Below are positions 25,115-33,558 of a stretch of 64,000 bases of DNA, in pieces. The notes under the pieces were generated by a model. It did not search any database. It was not told the origin of the DNA and saw only the letters and a list, made by a program, of their open reading frames with translations. Source of the DNA: PLanc-01 sp034678485 (GTDB lineage: Bacteria; Planctomycetota; Phycisphaerae; Sedimentisphaerales; Anaerobacaceae); assembly GCA_034678485.1 (NCBI GenBank), contig JAXDBU010000113.1, positions 1-64,000 of the forward strand. Direction: 5' to 3'. The position numbers were made by a program, and so were the translations under genes. Position 1 is the stretch's first letter. The number at the start of each line of letters is the position of its first letter.

Positions 25115-26420
25115 AGGGGCGCGGAAGGAATATTGTACCCCGCCATGTGGATTTTGCAACAGGGAACGTGGAAAAATCTGATTCCCGGGTGCATGACCGG
25201 ATCTGCGCGCGTGCAATAGGGGTTCGTGGAGACCCTGGAATGTCATTCCCGCGCAGAGCCTGCCCTCGACCCGATCGGGGGCGGGAATCCAGTTCCTCGG
25301 GCATGTCGCAAACCATGGCTCATGGATTCCTGCTTGGCGCAGGAATGACAGAGTCGCGGCAGCGTCTCGTCACTCTGCGGGAGGTCGCGACTACGGTCAT
25401 GCACCTCTGATTCCCCACTTCCAAGGCGGTCTTTCCTTGACTGGACCAGGCCAAGCAGATGCTTGCGAAACTGACATAGCCGGACCATGGTTCGTAGTGA
25501 CCCCTGCTTTTGCAGGGGGAGCCTGCCCCGGACTTGATCCGGGGCCGTAAGGCGTTATCTTCCGTACCCTCGAACATATGCCCCTTCGGCAAGCTCAGAG
25601 CCCGCCCTGAGCGAAGCCGAATGGGGCAGGCCCTCACGGGCACACTACAAACCACTCAATCATACGGATTAGGATTGATTCGTGCGCGAGTGGAGACTTG
25701 TCATCCTGAGGCAACGCCGAAGAGCCTGTCCTGAGCGCAGCGAAGGAATCCGGGCATCGGACGTGAGGGTTCTCTCGGTCGCGCGCCAGATCCTTCACTC
25801 CGCTGCGCTTCGTTCAGAGCCTGCCCTGAGCTTGCCGAAGGGATGACAGAACCCTCGCGAGCATCAATCTTAATCCGTATCACACCTACACGCGATCACC
25901 TTGACTCAACATTCTGCGTGATTTTCACTTGACGCCGAAATAGCGATCCTGTACGATAGCGATAGAACAAAACGGATATGGCGACGACAGGAAGCAGCCA
26001 TGACAGATGCCCAATCGCCTCTGAGCCGGTCGAAGCCTTCAGCCGGGCCATTGCCGGCTGCCCGAGCCCACTCCCGGCCCTGTCGGGCCTCGCCTGTCGC
26101 CGGCTATGGGGCGTGTGTGCGAAACGAAGCCAATTGGCGCCGAGGCAGAACGACCCTAAGTCGCGGCAAAATCGTGGGTTATATTGGAATGTGGCAATCC
26201 GGACCGCTGGAAAACGAAGCCAATCCTTCCTCGGGGAGACCCGTTGCGCAAAACGAAGCCAATCTTAGCTCCCGCCACGGGAAATGGCTTCGTTTCGCTC
26301 ACAATGACATTCCCGGCAGCTTTGGGAAACGACTCTGCATTCGCCCTGGTGCAGTTTGCGGGTTTGTCGGGGACCTTCCACCAGGTCACGCGGACCGGTA
26401 AAATGGAGCTGGGTCGTCCG
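25115..26420. repeat. Repeat-rich intergenic region with at least three repeat families
   Basis: No gene can be supported in 25041-26517. Seen instead: pieces of TCATTCCCGCG...GGAATCC repeats (25240-25350 and 25500-25550); GGCAAGCTCAGAGCCC/CTGAGCGAAGCCGAA repeats (25585-25625); TCATCCTGAGG...CTGAGCGCAGCGAAGG (25698-25750) with a reverse-oriented partner (25800-25845); and at least four copies of AAACGAAGCCAAT (26122, 26212, 26251, and inverted near 26285). Each is palindromic or paired. Confidence 0.65.
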
Positions 26421-26517
26421 GGGCAGTTCGTATTGGAGCCGGGGGCCCGATTGTGCCGAAAGGGCTGGTGGGTATCGGACGGGTCGTTCGGATCATCGGT
26501 CTTCAGATGAGCGTGCT

Positions 26518-28347
26518 ATGAACATCCTTGGGATTTCGGCTTTCTATCACGACAGTGCGGCGGCCCTCGTCGCCGATGGCGAGATCGTCGCGGCTGCCCA
26601 GGAGGAGCGATTCACGCGGATCAAGCACGACTGCCGGTTCCCCATCCACGCGGTCGAATACTGCCTCCAGGAGGCGGGTCTGACCGCCGCAAAGCTTGAC
26701 TACGTCGTGTTTTACGAGAAACCCCTGCTGAAGTTCGAGCGGCTACTCGAGACCTACCTGGCCTACGCGCCGCGCGGGTTCGGGCAGTTCCTCGCGGGCC
26801 TGCCCGTCTGGCTCAGGCAGAAACTTCACCTGCCTCGCGAGATGGACAAGGCACTGGGTGACGCCTACAAGGGTCGCTATCTGTTCACCGAGCACCACGA
26901 GTCCCACGCGGCCAGCGCCTTCTTCCCCTCCCCATTCGACGAAGCGGCCATCCTCACCATGGACGGCGTCGGCGAGTGGGCGACCGCCAGCTTCGGCGTC
27001 GGACAGGGCAATCGGGTTCGATTGAGCCACGAGCTGCACTTCCCGCACTCGCTGGGCCTGCTCTATTCCGCTTTCACCTACTTCACCGGGTTCAAGGTCA
27101 ACTCGGGCGAGTACAAGCTGATGGGCTTGGCCCCCTACGGCGAACCCAAGTACCGCGACCTGATCCTGGAGAAGCTGATCGACCTCAAGCCCGATGGTTC
27201 GTTCCGGCTGAACATGGACTACTTCGGGTACTGCTATACGATGGTCATGACGAATCGGCGGTTCGAGACGCTCTTCGGCGGCCCGGCCCGCAAGCCGGAG
27301 AGTCCCCTGACGCAGAGGGAGATGGACATGGCCGCGTCGATCCAGGCCGTCACCGAGGAGGCCATGCTGCGAGCGACCCGGCACATCCACGATGTGACCG
27401 GAATGAGGAACCTCGCCCTCGCGGGCGGCGTCGCGCTCAACTGCGTCACCAACGGGCGAATCCTGCGGGAGACGCCCTTCGAGAACATCTGGATACAACC
27501 CGCGGCGGGCGATGCCGGCGGCGCGCTGGGCGCTGCTCTGTTCGTATGGCATCAGCTCCTGGACAACCAGCGATCTGTGAACGGCCAGGACAAGCAGCGG
27601 GCGTCCCTGCTCGGACCTGCGTACGGCGACGACCAGATCCAGCGATTCCTGACGGAGCGAGGGGCCGCCTATCACACGTTCGGCGACGAGCAGACGTTGA
27701 TCGCGCAGGTGGCCGACCTGATCGACCAGGGCAAGGTCATCGGCTGGTTCCAGGGACGGATGGAGTTCGGGCCGCGGGCCTTGGGCAGCCGGAGTATTAT
27801 CGGCGACGCCCGAAGCCAGGAAATGCAGTCGATCATGAACCTCAAGATCAAATTCCGCGAGTCCTTCCGGCCCTTCGCGCCGTGCGTGCTCCGCGAGGAC
27901 GTCGCGGACTACTTCCAGATGCGGCCCAACCAGGACAGCCCCTACATGCTGCTGGTTGCCGCGGTGCAGGAGGACAAACGACTGGATTCGGTCGGGGCAT
28001 CGCTACAAGGTCTCGACAAGCTTAAGGCCAAACGGAGCGTCGTGCCCGCGATCACCCACGTGGACTACTCCGCCCGGGTCCAGACGGTCGATCCCGAGCG
28101 GCACCCGAGGCTGCACAGGCTGATGACCGCCTTCAAGCGGAAGACGGGCTGCCCGGTCATCATCAACACCAGCTTCAACATCCGCGGCGAGCCCATCGTC
28201 TGCTCGCCTGAGGACGCCTATCGGTGCTTCCTGGCGACGAATATGGACGTGCTGGTGCTGGAGAACCAGATCCTGTATAAACACGAGCAGGCGCAGGCGA
28301 AGCAACACGAGGTCGTTGATTACAGGGCAAAGTTCACGTTGGACTAA
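26518..28347 (+). CDS. NodU/CmcH-type carbamoyltransferase
   Basis: A 609-residue product. The N-terminal Kae1/TsaD-like ATPase fold shows ISAFYHDSAAALV, TEHHESHAASAFFPS (metal-binding His pair), MDGVGEWAT, and LAGGVALNCVTNG. The C-terminal YrdC-like domain shows FQGRMEFGPRALGSRSI and CPVIINTSFNIRGEPIV. It transfers a carbamoyl group from carbamoyl phosphate, via carbamoyl-AMP, to a hydroxyl of a sugar or other small molecule. ATG 26518 matches the family start; no strong RBS is seen. It heads a cluster with SxtJ-like, DUF5989 and SGNH-hydrolase genes. This combination recurs in planctomycetes, to my knowledge without an assigned product. Confidence 0.93.
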   Translation: MNILGISAFYHDSAAALVADGEIVAAAQEERFTRIKHDCRFPIHAVEYCLQEAGLTAAKLDYVVFYEKPLLKFERLLETYLAYAPRGFGQFLAGLPVWLRQKLHLPREMDKALGDAYKGRYLFTEHHESHAASAFFPSPFDEAAILTMDGVGEWATASFGVGQGNRVRLSHELHFPHSLGLLYSAFTYFTGFKVNSGEYKLMGLAPYGEPKYRDLILEKLIDLKPDGSFRLNMDYFGYCYTMVMTNRRFETLFGGPARKPESPLTQREMDMAASIQAVTEEAMLRATRHIHDVTGMRNLALAGGVALNCVTNGRILRETPFENIWIQPAAGDAGGALGAALFVWHQLLDNQRSVNGQDKQRASLLGPAYGDDQIQRFLTERGAAYHTFGDEQTLIAQVADLIDQGKVIGWFQGRMEFGPRALGSRSIIGDARSQEMQSIMNLKIKFRESFRPFAPCVLREDVADYFQMRPNQDSPYMLLVAAVQEDKRLDSVGASLQGLDKLKAKRSVVPAITHVDYSARVQTVDPERHPRLHRLMTAFKRKTGCPVIINTSFNIRGEPIVCSPEDAYRCFLATNMDVLVLENQILYKHEQAQAKQHEVVDYRAKFTLD

Positions 28348-28515
28348 AGGCAAAACCCGAAATCCGAAGCACGAAATCCGAAACAAATTTGAATGACAGA
28401 AACTCGAAATCCAAAACGGAGCATCCGAGGGGCGACAGCGTTTCGGTCATTTGAGTTTCTGGAATTGGGGTTTGTTTCGAGTTTCGAACTTCGGATTTCG
28501 GATTTCTTTTCCGGA
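28348..28515. repeat. Second copy of the palindromic element (GGCGACAGCGTTTCGGTC core)
   Basis: Outer arms (CGAAATCCGAAGCACGAAAT near 28358; ATTTCGGATTTCGGATTTC region near 28490) and an inner pair (ACAGAAACTCGAAAT near 28395; GAGTTTCTGGAATT near 28454) flank the 18-nt core at 28431-28448, identical to 4937-4954. It fills the gap between the carbamoyltransferase and SxtJ-like genes. Confidence 0.8.
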
Positions 28516-28525
28516 TGGTGAGCCT

Positions 28526-28945
28526 ATGTCATTGATGGAAATCGAATGGCATCCGAGCGGCAGGCAGTTGCGGGTGTTCGGCGTCAGCAGCCTGGCGGCG
28601 TCGATCCTCGCGGCCCTCATCCTGCACTTCGCCTGGGCTCTGGCAGCCCTCTGGATGCTGGCGGTCGTGACGGCCGGCGCCGCCATCTTCCTGTGCAGTC
28701 TGATTTCGCCCACGGCGGCGAGGATTCTCTACATCGGCCTGACTCTCGTGGCGATGCCCATCGGCATCGTGGTCAGCTTCGTCCTGCTGGCGGCGTTCTA
28801 CTTCCTGCTCCTGACTCCGCTGGCGATGATCTTCCGGCTGATCGGCCGGGATTCACTGCGCCGCAAGTACGAGCCGGACATCAAGAGCTATTGGGTGGAG
28901 CACCAGCCCAGCGAGAACATGGAACGCTACCTGCACCAATTCTGA
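28526..28945 (+). CDS. SxtJ-like small membrane protein
   Basis: A 139-residue product with two or three hydrophobic stretches (SLAASILAALILHFAWALAA; ILYIGLTLVAMPIGIVVSFV; AAFYFLLLTPLAMIF). A charged C-terminus (GRDSLRRKYEPDIKSYWVEH) matches the SxtJ family, named after a gene in saxitoxin clusters and usually next to carbamoyltransferases. ATG 28526 is preferred; an upstream frame runs through the repeat. Its function is unknown; it may hold the carbamoyltransferase at the membrane. Confidence 0.8.
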   Translation: MSLMEIEWHPSGRQLRVFGVSSLAASILAALILHFAWALAALWMLAVVTAGAAIFLCSLISPTAARILYIGLTLVAMPIGIVVSFVLLAAFYFLLLTPLAMIFRLIGRDSLRRKYEPDIKSYWVEHQPSENMERYLHQF

Positions 28946-28966
28946 CGGTGAGATCGAGCGAGGACT

Positions 28967-29170
28967 ATGACAACCCGAAACGACAAGACGTCGAAGCTCA
29001 GCGACCTGGCCCGGCAGAAGCGCCCTTCGCTGGCCGCGGAGTTCTGGTACTTCCTCAAGCACAACAAGAAATGGTGGCTTCTGCCCATCCTCGTTGTGCT
29101 CCTGCTTCTGTGTCTGCTCGTCCTGCTGGGCGGCTCGGGTGCAGCCGTGTTCATCTACCCGCTCTTCTGA
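28967..29170 (+). CDS. DUF5989 family protein
   Basis: A 67-residue product. A conserved soluble start (SLAAEFWYFLKHNKKWWLLP) is followed by one transmembrane segment (ILVVLLLLCLLVLLGGS) and AVFIYPLF, the pattern of DUF5989. It lies 21 bp after the SxtJ-like gene with RBS GCGAGG, and is clearly part of the same unit. Function unknown. Confidence 0.85.
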   Translation: MTTRNDKTSKLSDLARQKRPSLAAEFWYFLKHNKKWWLLPILVVLLLLCLLVLLGGSGAAVFIYPLF

Positions 29171-29204
29171 GGATCGAATGGTGCGTGGTACGCAGCCTAC
29201 CGGA

Positions 29205-31391
29205 CTACCGAATCGCACCGGGCCCGAGGATGGTCTCGGCCAGGCGGCGGATTTGCGGCGAGGTCGGGTCGAGTTCCAGGGCTTTGCGGATCTCCACAGC
29301 TCCCTCTTCCCGCCGGCCCGTCTCGACCAGCAGGATGCCGAGGTTGCCGTGCAGCATGGCGTGATTCGGGACGACCGCCAAGCCCTCGCGGCAGACCTCC
29401 TCGGCCTCCTGGAGCCGGTTGCTCTTAAAGAGCAGTTCCGCCAAATCGAGGCAGGCGAGCACGTGGTCCGGCTCGCAACGAATCGCCTTGCGGAAAAGCT
29501 CTTCAGCCAGGTCCGCCCGGCCTTGCTTGTTGTGACACCAGCCCAGGTGATAGTACGCGCTGCCCGACGTCGGCTTGATCGCCAGGAGCTTCCCGTACTC
29601 GGCAATGGCCCCTGCCAGATTGCCCTTGGCTCGGAGCACCGAGGCAAGCGAATCGTGCGGCAGGTAGGAATGAGGCAAGAGTCCCTGCACGATCCGGTAC
29701 TGCTCCAGCGCGGCGTCGTACTGCTTGAGGTCCTCCGCAAGCATCTGGCCGTAGTCCCAGCGGAGCCGCCAGTCGGTGGGAGCCTTCGCGATCACGGCAC
29801 GGTACTTCTCCCCGATCCCGGCCAGAACCTCAGGCGTAAGCGCCGTTTGCCACTCCTGGAACCGTGCATTCAACTGCTTCATCTGCTCCTTGTGACCAAG
29901 CTGGTTCGTAAAGGGCGGCTTGGCCAGGAATCCTCGCAGCACCATGTCGAGTGTCTTGGCGCTGCTCCAGTCATTGTACCCGAGCCGCTCGGCGCACTGA
30001 TCGCACGTCGGGACCTCGCCGCGAGGCTCGGCCTTCTCGCGGAACCGCCCGACCACTCTCCGCTCGATCTGGTCGAGCACGGCCCGAGCGACGACATACG
30101 CGCCGCGGAAAGTCAGGTGCACGTGCTCGTGGAATAGCTCCTCGCCAGGCAGACCGTGAGGGCTGTTCGCATCCACGGCCTGAGCGACATCGGCCAGCCG
30201 GACCCCTTGCGACTTCCTGCGGTCGGCGACCTTCCGAACGACCTCGTTGATCTGCGTGTCCGCCCGGAAACGAAGCGTGTCCAGGTCGCGAGCCTTGATG
30301 TAGCTGTCTCTCGCCTTTGCGTCATCGCCTCCAAGCTCGTAGCAGCGTGCGAGACGGAACTGCAGTTCCGCATGGGAGCCATCGATCTCCGCGGCTTTCC
30401 GGTACGATGCGATGGCCTCCGCGTGCCTGCCCTGCATCTGGGCGATCATCCCCTCTTTGTAGACTGTATCCCAACTCGTCTGCTGCTCGGCCGTCAGGTC
30501 CGCCCGATGGAGCGATGCAAAAGGCGGACAGTCCCGCAGATTCGTCGCGACGGTGCACAGAATGGTCTGGGCTCCGCCGCGAGCGGCGGCCTTGCAGATA
30601 TCCTCGAGGTTCCGGCGGAAATGGCTGTACGTGGTCTTCAGGCGAGGGTCGTCCGCCCGCACCTGTTCGCCCAGAAACATCTCCATACCTCGCCAGGACT
30701 GGAGTCCATCCCTGCTCAGGCCGTGTCCACCCAGCGCAACCGAGAGCAGTTGGCCCACTTTCGTAGCCCGCAGACCGATCCCGAGACGTATCAACGGCAG
30801 GCTGGACAAGACCGGCGTGAGAATCGTGCCCGGCCCATAGGGACCGACCACCTCGTTGTTGCCCAGATAGACCACGAACAGGTCCGGCTCGTATCGAGCG
30901 CAGTCTCGGGCGATTTCGAGAACCACGTGCGAGTTGATCGCGGCCATGGCCGCGGTGATGACCTCGAATCGCAGGTCGGGGAAACGCTCCCGGAGCATCA
31001 TTTCGAGAATGCGTCCGAAGCGAAAGGCGTTGTTCGGCGCCCCCTGGGCTGCGGAAGCGCCAAGCACGAAGATCCGGCACATATCCGCAGGCTTGCGGGC
31101 GCCGAAGACGAACGGCTCGAACTCACGCGCGAGGATCGGCGGAAAAAACCGCCATCCGAACCGGGCGTTCTCGCCCAGGTGCGGCCTGCCTTCCATCTCG
31201 CACGGCACTGCTACGTGGGGATTATAGCCATACCCGGCGACTCGGAGCCCGAGTTCGAGCAGGCCCAGGAGTAGAATGGGTCCGGCGAGAACTGCGACAG
31301 CACGAAACAGCCAGACCCGCCGGCAGGAGGACTGACGGCCTGCATCCGCCGTCTTGTTCACTCCTGTGTGCTTGCGCGGTTTGTGCGGCAT
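29205..31391 (-). CDS. Membrane-anchored SGNH/GDSL hydrolase-like protein with TPR repeats
   Basis: A 728-residue product, convergent with the carbamoyltransferase unit. An N-terminal membrane anchor lies near residues 28-50 (LFRAVAVLAGPILLLGLLEL). The SGNH domain (about 85-450) has block I as RIFVLGASAAQG, block III as VVYLGNNEVVGP, and block V as HEHVHLTFRGAY. It is interrupted by a TPR-like helical pair (MQGRHAEAIASYRKAAEID). After about residue 540 at least four more TPRs follow (YDAALEQYRIVQGLLP; LAGAIAEYGKLLAIKPTSG; ADLAEELFRKAIRCEP). The SGNH fold suggests an esterase or transferase acting on acyl groups of a polysaccharide at the cell surface. ATG 31391 has a weak RBS. Confidence 0.82.
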   Translation of the reverse strand: MPHKPRKHTGVNKTADAGRQSSCRRVWLFRAVAVLAGPILLLGLLELGLRVAGYGYNPHVAVPCEMEGRPHLGENARFGWRFFPPILAREFEPFVFGARKPADMCRIFVLGASAAQGAPNNAFRFGRILEMMLRERFPDLRFEVITAAMAAINSHVVLEIARDCARYEPDLFVVYLGNNEVVGPYGPGTILTPVLSSLPLIRLGIGLRATKVGQLLSVALGGHGLSRDGLQSWRGMEMFLGEQVRADDPRLKTTYSHFRRNLEDICKAAARGGAQTILCTVATNLRDCPPFASLHRADLTAEQQTSWDTVYKEGMIAQMQGRHAEAIASYRKAAEIDGSHAELQFRLARCYELGGDDAKARDSYIKARDLDTLRFRADTQINEVVRKVADRRKSQGVRLADVAQAVDANSPHGLPGEELFHEHVHLTFRGAYVVARAVLDQIERRVVGRFREKAEPRGEVPTCDQCAERLGYNDWSSAKTLDMVLRGFLAKPPFTNQLGHKEQMKQLNARFQEWQTALTPEVLAGIGEKYRAVIAKAPTDWRLRWDYGQMLAEDLKQYDAALEQYRIVQGLLPHSYLPHDSLASVLRAKGNLAGAIAEYGKLLAIKPTSGSAYYHLGWCHNKQGRADLAEELFRKAIRCEPDHVLACLDLAELLFKSNRLQEAEEVCREGLAVVPNHAMLHGNLGILLVETGRREEGAVEIRKALELDPTSPQIRRLAETILGPGAIR

Positions 31392-31441
31392 GGACTACAC
31401 CCAGCAATGACGCGGGCTCGCTGCTCGAAGTCGCACCCGGG

Positions 31442-32611
31442 CTACTTGGGCACGATGGCGTCCACTTCGATCTCGAACAACAGCTCGTCCCGACAGACAT
31501 CATTCTCGACGATGATCGCCGGGAAAGAAGGAACGCCATTCTCATCGCAGTACCGCTTGAGCAGCGGAGCGTCCTTCGCCCGTTTGAAGTATGCCAAAGA
31601 GCGGGTCACGTCGCCCCAGTCCATCTCACGAGAACGGAGAATGGCCTGAACCACCTCCATCGTCTGGCGGACCTGGGCGGGCGCGTCGTCGAGGAACACG
31701 CTCTTGCCGTGCTCGTCGATACTGGCCGTCCCGGAGACGTAGAGTCGTCGAAGGTCGGGCTGCTCGAGCTCCACGGCGCGACTGAAGGAACTGCCATACT
31801 GGGGAGCCGGCGACTGCATCGGCGACGGGACCTCGAATGCCGTCACGTCCTGGCTGTCCGTCTTGATAGCGATCAGACCGGAAAGCAATGCCGCGCCCAG
31901 CAGATTGCGGCCGCCGATCCCGGTGCTGGCCGGCAGGAGACCCTCGTAGACCTTCTTCTCCTGGAAAAACTTGTTGCGAACGCCGTTGAAATCGCGATAC
32001 CAGCCGAGGATGTTGTCGTTGTAGAACCACGTGCGGAGCACATCGGCAAACGTCATGTCCGCATCTTCCAGCAGGACGTCCATCTGGTGGAAAACCGCCG
32101 CCGCCTGCTCCGGCCGGCTGGCGCCGACATCCGGCGGCAGAAGACCCGCCAAGCGACAGTACTGCACGTGCCCGTCGTCAAAGACCGTTCCCGCAGGACG
32201 CCCGTTGAAGGACAGCGGCTTGATCGACGTCCCGGAGACGGCCCAGACGTGCACGCCGTAGAGGTTGCCCGTCCGGGAGTTCTCGATCCAGGCCAGAGGC
32301 GCGTGGGCGTCCTCTGCAACCTTCGTCAGCACACCCAGGGCCTTCCTATCCGACGCCGACAAGCCCAGCGCTTCCACGGAGACGATGCGACCACCCACCT
32401 GCCGAACGGCATCCGCCGTCCGTTGGAAGACCGATGCGGGAGTCTCCCCTTTCTCGGGGGTAACCGTGATGAAGTGTTCTTGAACCGGATCCCGGCTGAC
32501 CGTCGTAACGCTCAAGCCCGCCGCCACTCGTTTTTGAAAGCTCGTCAATGCCGAAGCTCCTGACTGCAACTCAGATACGGCCGAAAGACTCAAACCTTGC
32601 TTATACCCCAA
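31442..32611 (-). CDS. Rid/YjgF-type protein related to FkbO/Hyg5 chorismatases
   Basis: A 389-residue product. The C-terminal third shows the Rid fold (RRLYVSGTASIDEHGKSVFL; QVRQTMEVVQAILRSREMDW; LAYFKRAKDAPLLKRYC; PSFPAIIVENDVCRDELLFE). The N-terminal part resembles the chorismatase-like half. The catalytic residues of true chorismatases cannot be confirmed by eye, so the activity (enamine deaminase, chorismate hydrolase or none) is open. The start appears to be TTG 32611, placed 5 nt after AGGATGA; no ATG occurs in frame near the N-terminus. It is followed 50 bp away by the SGNH/TPR gene on the same strand. Confidence 0.75.
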   Translation of the reverse strand: MGYKQGLSLSAVSELQSGASALTSFQKRVAAGLSVTTVSRDPVQEHFITVTPEKGETPASVFQRTADAVRQVGGRIVSVEALGLSASDRKALGVLTKVAEDAHAPLAWIENSRTGNLYGVHVWAVSGTSIKPLSFNGRPAGTVFDDGHVQYCRLAGLLPPDVGASRPEQAAAVFHQMDVLLEDADMTFADVLRTWFYNDNILGWYRDFNGVRNKFFQEKKVYEGLLPASTGIGGRNLLGAALLSGLIAIKTDSQDVTAFEVPSPMQSPAPQYGSSFSRAVELEQPDLRRLYVSGTASIDEHGKSVFLDDAPAQVRQTMEVVQAILRSREMDWGDVTRSLAYFKRAKDAPLLKRYCDENGVPSFPAIIVENDVCRDELLFEIEVDAIVPK

Positions 32612-32705
32612 AAGTCATCCTGACACAAGGGCTTTTCTCTCCCGCGTCAAAGGCGAGCGGGGACGCCCACGGCAGAAGGACCACGAGAACAACCATCGAT
32701 CCCAG

Positions 32706-33476
32706 TCACGAGACCGGCCTGCGCCGTGCTTTGGGCAGCCGCTTTCGGCCTCCGGCGGTCTGCTCGTCCGCGGCACGTCTCAAGGCGCCCACCTCCACCT
32801 GAGCCAGCGGCCTGAACTCGCCCACTCCCAGTCCCTCGATTCTCAGATTGCCGATCCGCGTCCTCTTGAGGGACGTCACATCCAAGCCGACCTTGGCCAA
32901 CATGCGACGAATCTGGCGGTTGAGCCCCTGGCGGATCGTGATCTCGATCAGCGATTCGTTGCGGCCTCCTTTGAGTACCTTGACCGCCGCCTTCTCTGTC
33001 TTGCCCTCGGCCAGCCAGATCCCCTTCTTCAGTCGCTCGACGGCCCGCTCGTCCGTCTGCCCGGCCACGCTCGCCATATACGTCTTCGGCACCTTGTACC
33101 TCGGGTGTGTCAGAAGATTGGTCAACTCCGCGTCGTTGGTCAGGATCAACAGCCCCGTCGTGTCCGCATCGAGACGGCCTACGCAGAAGACCCGCTCCGA
33201 GGCGCCAACGAGGTCCACGGCGCTGCGCCGGCCCTGGGGATCATGACTCGTGCAGATGACGCCCTTAGGCTTGTTCAACAGGAAATATACCCGCTCGGGC
33301 TTCTTCAAACGCCTTCCGCTAACGGTGATCGTGTCTACCGCCGGGTCGGCAAACGCCGGCAACTGGTCCACGACCTTGCCATTGACGGACACGACGCCCT
33401 GGAGGATCAGCTCCTCGCACTGCCTTCGGGAGGCCACACCGGCCGAAGCCATCACTTTTTGCAGACGCTCTCTCAT
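32706..33476 (-). CDS. rluB: 23S/16S rRNA pseudouridine synthase (RluB/RsuA family)
   Basis: A 256-residue product. The S4 RNA-binding domain is at residues 1-60 (RERLQKVMASAGVASRRQCE), and the TruA-like catalytic core begins near 67 (FLLNKPKGVICT). The catalytic Asp lies in GRLDADTTGLLILTNDAEL, and the conserved NRQIRRMLAKVG and LKRTRIG follow. A basic tail (KRLPKARRRPVS) extends past the core. The symbol rluB is the closest match; RsuA cannot be excluded. ATG 33476 directly abuts an ATGATTGATG repeat and has no Shine-Dalgarno sequence. Confidence 0.88.
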   Translation of the reverse strand: MRERLQKVMASAGVASRRQCEELILQGVVSVNGKVVDQLPAFADPAVDTITVSGRRLKKPERVYFLLNKPKGVICTSHDPQGRRSAVDLVGASERVFCVGRLDADTTGLLILTNDAELTNLLTHPRYKVPKTYMASVAGQTDERAVERLKKGIWLAEGKTEKAAVKVLKGGRNESLIEITIRQGLNRQIRRMLAKVGLDVTSLKRTRIGNLRIEGLGVGEFRPLAQVEVGALRRAADEQTAGGRKRLPKARRRPVS

Positions 33477-33557
33477 CGATGATGGATAATGGATGATTGA
33501 TAATTCACAGCGAAGGCGCCACAGTCCGAGTCAATAATCCATCATCCTTTATCCTTT
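33477..33557. repeat. Inverted ATGATTGATAAT-type repeat
   Basis: GATGGATAATGGATGATTGA (from 33480) faces TCAATAATCCATCATCC (from 33531) across a GC-rich centre (CGAAGGCGCCACAGTCCG). Same class as 2832-2921 and 4398-4498. Confidence 0.7.
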
Positions 33558-33558
33558 G

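Noticed and set aside
28451..28713. Coding frames through the palindromic repeat before the SxtJ-like gene
   Set aside because: The frame's first 25 codons are translation of the repeat; conservation starts at MSLMEIEW (28526).
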